Below are positions 6,033 through 10,640 of a stretch of 10,640 nt of DNA, one piece after another. Numbering within the stretch: position 1 is the first letter of the stretch; each line of letters opens with the position of its first letter. The notes beneath the pieces were generated by a model. That model made no database searches and had not been told where the DNA came from. It was given only the letters and a program-made list of their open reading frames with translations. Source of the DNA: an uncultured Collinsella sp. (GTDB lineage Bacteria > Actinomycetota > Coriobacteriia > Coriobacteriales > Coriobacteriaceae). Position numbers and translations under genes: made by a program. Location of the stretch: NCBI GenBank assembly GCA_902492545.1, contig CABULX010000076.1, positions 1 to 10,640 of the forward strand, written 5' to 3'.

Positions 6033-9000
6033 ATGGATATGTTTGAGGACGAGTGCCAGCGTGCCTCGCTTCGTCGCCGTGGCGTAATCGCGCGCGGCGT
6101 GGCAAAGCGCTGCCTGGTGGCATTCCTGGCCTTCGCGATGGCCTTTGGCACCACGCCGGCTCAGCTGTGGGCCGAGGGTGCCGAGGGCATTACCGACGCT
6201 GTGGCTCAGGCTACGACGCCAGGCGAGGACGCAGCGCTTGCGGGCGGTACCGCTGAGCAGAGCGGCGCCGAGGTTTCGGATTCCGGGAGCGCGCCTGCAG
6301 CTAGTGCCGTCACTACAGAGGCAGCAACTGGCGACGAAGGCTCGGCGACGGGGGAGAGCCCTGCCACGAGCGAGCGGTCTTCGACGGCATCCGCTGGCCA
6401 AGCAGGATCTGCCGCCGCGGCTGCCGTCCAGACAGAGAACCCGACAGAAACTGGCGATGTCGTCAAGAAGCAAATCGAGGTCTCGTTCTCGATTATCGGC
6501 ACCGATGCCGACGGCAAGGCTCAGACCTGGGTGGCGCCTACGCAGCTCAAGCTCGACGAGGGCGCGACGGCTGCGGATGCCTTCATTAAGCTGCAGGAGA
6601 AGACGGGCTTCAAGGCGAAGTACGATCCGAACACGGCATACGGTTTCTACCTCGAAAGCATCACCTCCCCGAGCGATGGCCGCACGCTTGCCTACGATCC
6701 GGCGACTCATGCCTACTGGCAGCTGTTCGTCGACGGCGCGTCTTCCTCGGTTGGCGCGAGCAGCGTCAAACTCACCCGGGGGCAGAAGATTGAGTTTGCC
6801 TTTACGGGTGGTAGCGCGTCCCCTGTCGTTAAGGACCAGCTTGCTGCGAATGTGACCGTCATTGGTCGCGATGCCCAGGGCAAGACTCAGACCTGGGTCG
6901 ACAACGCGCAGTATGTGGTGACGTCCGGTTCGAGCGCGCTTGATCTTACGAAGGTCGCGCTTGAGGCGAATGATATTGACGCCGTTGCTGCGGGCTCCTT
7001 CATTCTGAGCCTTAAGTACAACGGTGTTGAGCTGGGTACGCCCCAAGATTATTCGACCTATTGGCAGCTGTTTATCAACGGCAAGTCGAGTGACTATACG
7101 GCGGACAATGTCACCATCCATGCTGGCGATACCGTCACGTGGTTCTACGGTGGCTGGGGCGACCAGTTGCCGTCCGATTCTGTCCATGCTTCCGTTCAGG
7201 TGCTTGGCAAGGACAAGGACGGCAAGCAGCAGGTTTGGGCTTCGACGGGCCAGACGAGTCTCAAGGCGGGCTCTACTGCTAAGGATCTCCTTGAGCAGAC
7301 CGGCCTTAAGCTCGATGCTGGCGAATCGTCTTGGGGCTGGTTCCTCAACGGCATTACTTCGCCGTTCGATAGTAAGTCCTATGGCTGGGATGCTGCGACT
7401 AATAGCTATTGGCGCTTCTATGTAAATGGCAAGTTCGCCGACGTTGGCGCCGGTGCCTACGAGCTTCAAGAGGGCGATGCCGTCACCTTTATGTATGGTG
7501 CTGACGCCGATGCCCTTCCTGGCCAGGTTCTTGGGTCTGTCGATGTTATCGGTCCCGATGTCAACGGCAACAATACTCGCTGGGGCTCGGCAAGCAATGT
7601 TTCCCTGCCCGAGGGCTCTACGGCTCAGAACCTTATTGAGACGGTCCTGAAGGCCAAGGGCGTTACGTACAACGGCTCCCAGAGTGGTGAGTACTGGTTC
7701 CTCAATTCCATCAACTCGCCGTTCGATCACAAGCCGTATGCCTGGGATGCTGCGACCAATAAATATTGGCACCTGTATATCAACGGAGAGCCCTCCTTAC
7801 TCTGCGCCAATCAGATTACGCTCAAGAGCGGCGATAAGGTTACGCTTGCATATACCACCGACGATTCGGCCATGCCCGATCCCGACAAGATTGTCGTGGA
7901 TCCGAGCGCGACGACTCCTGATTGGGATGCCGAGTGGGCCGGCTACGGCAACAGTGGCAACGGTTCGACCGTAACGGATGCCAAGACGCCTGCGCAGGCC
8001 GCCGGTCTTAAGTGGGCCTTCGATTGGAAGGCCGAGTCTGGTCAGCAGTATGCCAACTGCAGCGAGCCTGTCATTGCTAACGGCTTTGTGTACATCGCGA
8101 CCGAGAACGAGCTCATTAAGATCGATTCGTCCACGGGCAAAAAGGTTGCCTCTGCGCCGCTTGCCTCCAAGGTGAGCTATACCTCTCGTCCGATCTATAC
8201 CAATGGCCTTATCATCGTTCCGCTCAACGGCGGTGCGGTCCAGGCGATTACTGCAGACAAGCTGATCTGCAAGTGGCTGACGCCTGGTTTGACGGACTTG
8301 ACGCAGAGCTCCTGCACCGTCGTTTCGGACGGCGAGTACGTCTATGTAGGCACGGCTGATGGGAAGAAATACGTCAACGGTTCCTTTACGCGCATCAAGA
8401 TCACCACAGGCGAAGTCTCTTGGCAGAACATCGACGCAGCTGAGGGCTATTATTGGACTGGCGCTGCCCTGACGGATAAGTACGCCATCGTCCCCACGAG
8501 CGCAGGTACGCTTAAGTGCATTGATAAGGCAACGGGCGATGTCGTTTCGACCATGAAGCTCGGCACCCTTGCGAACGCTGACTGCGTCGCCGATCCGTCC
8601 AATGGCTCGACCTTCTATCAGATGACGCACGACGGAAAGCTCCATGTGATTTCGCTTTCGGCGAAGGGCGTGCTGAGCGAGCAGAAGACGGTCGACCTGG
8701 GTCTTACGAATAACATGAGCGCCCCGGCGATGTCTGGCGACAACTTGATTGTCGGTGGGCAGACGGCTACTGGATCTGCTCTGGTTCTCTATAATCTGAA
8801 GACTGGTAAGACCACGATGGTCACCGCTGCTGACGGTAAAGAGCTACCGGCCGGATTTAACGGTATTGCTGCTACTCCGCTGGTGAGTGTTCAGGGCGGC
8901 AAGACCTATGTGTACTTTACCGTTAACAGCGCGGATAGCAAGGATTACGTCAACTACTCTGCTGGTGGTGGCGTGTATCGCTATACACTCGGCGATGCAG

Positions 9001-9764
9001 AGGCGACGCAGATTTATGATGCGGCTGGCCATTACCAGTACTGTGACTCTCCGGTCATTGCCGATGCATCTGGCAACCTGTACTACATCAATGACTCGGG
9101 CACGCTGTTCAAGCTTGGGGCCGTTGAGTCTTGGACGGTTGTCTTTAATTCCAACGGCGGGTCTGCTTGCAATACTAAGTTTGTTGCTACGGCCGATGGC
9201 AAGCTGGTTAAGCCGGCCGATCCGACGCGCGATGGCTACACTTTCGGCGGTTGGTTCACCGATGAGGCTTGCGTGCAGGCGTATGACTTTAGCACGCCGG
9301 TGACGGCCGATCTGACGCTGTATGCCAAGTGGACCAAGAATGCCGTTAACCCTGGCGGTAATGGCGGCGCTGGTTCGAATGGCGGCGGCGGTTCTGGTAC
9401 CGGTACTGGCGCTGGCACTGGCGCGGGTTCCGGCTCCGGCTCGAAGGGCGGCGCTGTCGCCCCGGGTCATAAGCCGACGACCAAGACGACGGTGTCGACC
9501 AAGACCGAGACCAAGGACAACAAGTCCGACAAGAAGGACTCCGATAAGTCCGATAAGAAGGACGAGAAGAAGTCCGACAAGAAGTCCGACAAGAAGTCCG
9601 ATTCCAAGTCCGATACGGGTGCTGCTTCCATGACCACTGCTAAGAAGTCCTCTAGTGCTTCCGAGCAGGAGACGGGCACCAACCCGCTCGCCATCGTCGG
9701 CGTTGCCGCCGGCGTCATCGGTCTCGCCATCGTCGGCGTGTTCGTGTTCACCAAACGTCGGTAG
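6033..9764 (+). CDS. Large surface protein: four DUF4430 domains, PQQ-like beta-propeller, InlB B-repeat, C-terminal anchor
   Basis: This protein has 1243 residues from ATG 6033, which has AGGAG (6024-6028) upstream. ATG 5952, with AAGGGGG upstream, is an alternative start adding 27 residues. Residues 14-47 form a signal peptide: a basic start, a hydrophobic core and a likely cut after LWA (47). An Ala/Ser/Thr/Glu-rich linker runs to about 146. Four related DUF4430-type domains follow (about 147-259, 270-380, 384-496, 499-614), each opening with [IL]G-x-D-x-x-G and three (1, 3, 4) sharing SP-x-D plus the WDAATN/YDPATH-x-YW block. Residues about 660-1030 form a PQQ-like beta-propeller (LIKIDSSTGKKV, CIDKATGDVV), 1034-1100 an InlB/Listeria-Bacteroides repeat ending LYAKW, then a Gly/Ser linker, a Lys/Ser/Asp repeat and a membrane helix (1219-1239) with KRR. 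DUF4430 is related to the C-terminal domain of transcobalamin and intrinsic factor. With the B12 riboswitch in front, surface corrinoid binding is the best guess; binding residues are unproven. Confidence 0.88.
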   Translation: MDMFEDECQRASLRRRGVIARGVAKRCLVAFLAFAMAFGTTPAQLWAEGAEGITDAVAQATTPGEDAALAGGTAEQSGAEVSDSGSAPAASAVTTEAATGDEGSATGESPATSERSSTASAGQAGSAAAAAVQTENPTETGDVVKKQIEVSFSIIGTDADGKAQTWVAPTQLKLDEGATAADAFIKLQEKTGFKAKYDPNTAYGFYLESITSPSDGRTLAYDPATHAYWQLFVDGASSSVGASSVKLTRGQKIEFAFTGGSASPVVKDQLAANVTVIGRDAQGKTQTWVDNAQYVVTSGSSALDLTKVALEANDIDAVAAGSFILSLKYNGVELGTPQDYSTYWQLFINGKSSDYTADNVTIHAGDTVTWFYGGWGDQLPSDSVHASVQVLGKDKDGKQQVWASTGQTSLKAGSTAKDLLEQTGLKLDAGESSWGWFLNGITSPFDSKSYGWDAATNSYWRFYVNGKFADVGAGAYELQEGDAVTFMYGADADALPGQVLGSVDVIGPDVNGNNTRWGSASNVSLPEGSTAQNLIETVLKAKGVTYNGSQSGEYWFLNSINSPFDHKPYAWDAATNKYWHLYINGEPSLLCANQITLKSGDKVTLAYTTDDSAMPDPDKIVVDPSATTPDWDAEWAGYGNSGNGSTVTDAKTPAQAAGLKWAFDWKAESGQQYANCSEPVIANGFVYIATENELIKIDSSTGKKVASAPLASKVSYTSRPIYTNGLIIVPLNGGAVQAITADKLICKWLTPGLTDLTQSSCTVVSDGEYVYVGTADGKKYVNGSFTRIKITTGEVSWQNIDAAEGYYWTGAALTDKYAIVPTSAGTLKCIDKATGDVVSTMKLGTLANADCVADPSNGSTFYQMTHDGKLHVISLSAKGVLSEQKTVDLGLTNNMSAPAMSGDNLIVGGQTATGSALVLYNLKTGKTTMVTAADGKELPAGFNGIAATPLVSVQGGKTYVYFTVNSADSKDYVNYSAGGGVYRYTLGDAEATQIYDAAGHYQYCDSPVIADASGNLYYINDSGTLFKLGAVESWTVVFNSNGGSACNTKFVATADGKLVKPADPTRDGYTFGGWFTDEACVQAYDFSTPVTADLTLYAKWTKNAVNPGGNGGAGSNGGGGSGTGTGAGTGAGSGSGSKGGAVAPGHKPTTKTTVSTKTETKDNKSDKKDSDKSDKKDEKKSDKKSDKKSDSKSDTGAASMTTAKKSSSASEQETGTNPLAIVGVAAGVIGLAIVGVFVFTKRR
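9522..9614 (+). repeat. Lys/Ser/Asp-rich coding repeat
   Basis: This encodes residues 1164-1194 of the surface protein, built from KSDKK-type units (AAGTCCGACAAG and near copies). It is a highly charged spacer just before the anchor, probably spanning the cell wall. The repeated DNA could allow length changes between strains. The next gene carries a looser Lys/Ser/Asp-rich linker. Confidence 0.8.
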
Positions 9765-9773
9765 GTGAGGGCT

Positions 9774-10640
9774 GTGTCCAATAAATCCAAGGACGCTGAC
9801 CCCAAGCAACCAGATTCCTCGTTCATTCAGCTCGATGATCCAAAGCAAAAGGGCGCCGCTTCGGCGGCGTCCACCTCTCGTCGCAAGGCGCTCCTCGGCG
9901 TTCTGACTGCTGCATGCACCATTCTGATCGTCGTCTCGCTGGGTTTCGTCCATCCTTCCACAAGCGGTGCCTGGTCCATCGACTGGATCATTCAGACCGT
10001 GACGGGGGAGAGCGTCGTCACCAAGGACACCAAGGCGTCTGGCTCGACTACGACTTCGGGCGAGGCCAGTTCCAAGGATTCCAAGTCATCGAATGACGCA
10101 AAAGATGAGTCCAAGGGTTCGAACGACGACAAGGACGATTCCGAGTCTTCAAACAAGGAATCGGACAAAAACTCGGATAGCAAGAAGTCCGAGGACCGGG
10201 GCGGCAAGAAGTCTGGCGATAAATCCGCTGCCCAAAATACGGGAGCCAGTGATACTTCCAATGCGTCTGGCGGTGCTTCTTCGGGCGGTGGCCAGTCGTC
10301 TGATGGAGCCTCATCCTCTAATGGTGGAAACGCCTCCTCGGGCGGCCAGAGCGGCTCACAGGAGTCCAACTACGTTACGGTGACGGTTTCGGTCACATCG
10401 AGCGCTGTGGACAATCCTGTGTCCTCTGGTGGCACCTTTACCTTTAACGAAGGTGCTACCGTCTACGATGCCCTGTGCGCGCTGGGCCTCTCTGTCAACG
10501 CACACGGCTCATCGTACGGCACGTATGTTTCTGCGATTGGTGGTTTGGCCGAGAAACAGCACGGCGGCACGAGCGGCTGGATGTACTCCGTCAACGGCAC
10601 AACGCCCATGACGGCCTGCAGCAACTACGTTCTCTCAGAC
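9774..10640 (+). CDS. Signal-anchored DUF4430 domain protein, 3' end missing
   Basis: The frame is open to the window end (289 residues). GTG 9774 is chosen because GAGG (9767-9770) lies 3 nt upstream; an in-frame GTG at 9765 has no ribosome site. The start is 9 nt after the previous stop, so the genes form an operon. Residues 1-35 are hydrophilic and end in RRK; 39-59 form a membrane helix, so the rest should be outside. A Ser/Lys/Asp- then Ser/Gly-rich linker (about 80-198) leads to a DUF4430 domain starting near residue 200 (TVTVSVTSSAVD, then GATVYDALCALGL). That domain contains the typical GWMYSVNG block (268-275). The closing GD-x-V-x-W/Y block should lie beyond the window. This domain looks closer to the transcobalamin type than the four in the preceding protein. 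It may hand a corrinoid ligand to a transporter; that is inferred from the B12 riboswitch and operon position. Confidence 0.82.
   Translation, partial: MSNKSKDADPKQPDSSFIQLDDPKQKGAASAASTSRRKALLGVLTAACTILIVVSLGFVHPSTSGAWSIDWIIQTVTGESVVTKDTKASGSTTTSGEASSKDSKSSNDAKDESKGSNDDKDDSESSNKESDKNSDSKKSEDRGGKKSGDKSAAQNTGASDTSNASGGASSGGGQSSDGASSSNGGNASSGGQSGSQESNYVTVTVSVTSSAVDNPVSSGGTFTFNEGATVYDALCALGLSVNAHGSSYGTYVSAIGGLAEKQHGGTSGWMYSVNGTTPMTACSNYVLSD

Noticed and set aside
5715..7772. Long open frame on the minus strand (685 residues) opposite the riboswitch and the DUF4430 gene
   Set aside because: It crosses the riboswitch aptamer, shows no recognisable domain, and is rich in Arg/Ala/Leu as expected for the antisense of a GC-rich gene.
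9522..9614. Short regular repeats considered as a CRISPR array
   Set aside because: The units are in-frame codons for KSD-type residues with no spacers of constant length; this is a protein low-complexity region.
9903..9917. Lipobox-like TAAC in the second DUF4430 protein
   Set aside because: The Cys (residue 48) lies in the middle of the hydrophobic segment, which continues for another 11 residues; a lipoprotein Cys should end it. A signal anchor fits better.

Overview
The window is GC-rich, with genes packed on the + strand. It looks like chromosome from a gut-type actinobacterium of the Coriobacteriia, with Collinsella or a close relative as my best guess. That guess rests on base composition, codon use, the mix of folate, peptidase and UbiB genes, and the B12-controlled DUF4430 surface proteins. 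It is an inference, not a database result.

Layout. (1) 1-1434: the 3' part of a cyclodeaminase/methenyl-THF cyclohydrolase gene (fchA), 2 nt ahead of folD. The pair interconverts methylene-, methenyl- and 10-formyl-tetrahydrofolate, but this FolD lacks two canonical catalytic residues. (2) 1435-1789: no gene. It holds an AT-rich, roughly 238-bp element bounded by perfect 35-bp inverted repeats (1469-1503 and 1672-1706), with a strong terminator-like hairpin inside. (3) 1790-3313: a family C69 dipeptidase (pepD type). (4) 3413-5601: a two-gene unit, a small phasin-like helical protein followed after 8 nt by a UbiB/ABC1 atypical kinase with two C-terminal membrane segments; a good intrinsic terminator follows. 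(5) 5602-6032: no gene. It holds that terminator, a candidate extended -10 promoter, a clear cobalamin riboswitch and a downstream hairpin. (6) 6033-10640: two genes under the riboswitch. The first encodes a 1243-residue exported protein with four tandem DUF4430 domains (the transcobalamin/intrinsic-factor C-terminal domain family), a PQQ-like beta-propeller, an InlB B-repeat and a C-terminal membrane anchor. The second starts 9 nt after the first stops, runs off the window, and encodes a signal-anchored protein with one DUF4430 domain.

The most interesting part is region 6. A B12-sensing RNA drives an operon of surface proteins built from domains related to the cobalamin-binding proteins of animals. 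The simplest reading is a surface capture system for cobalamin or a related corrinoid, probably handing over to a transporter encoded beyond the window.
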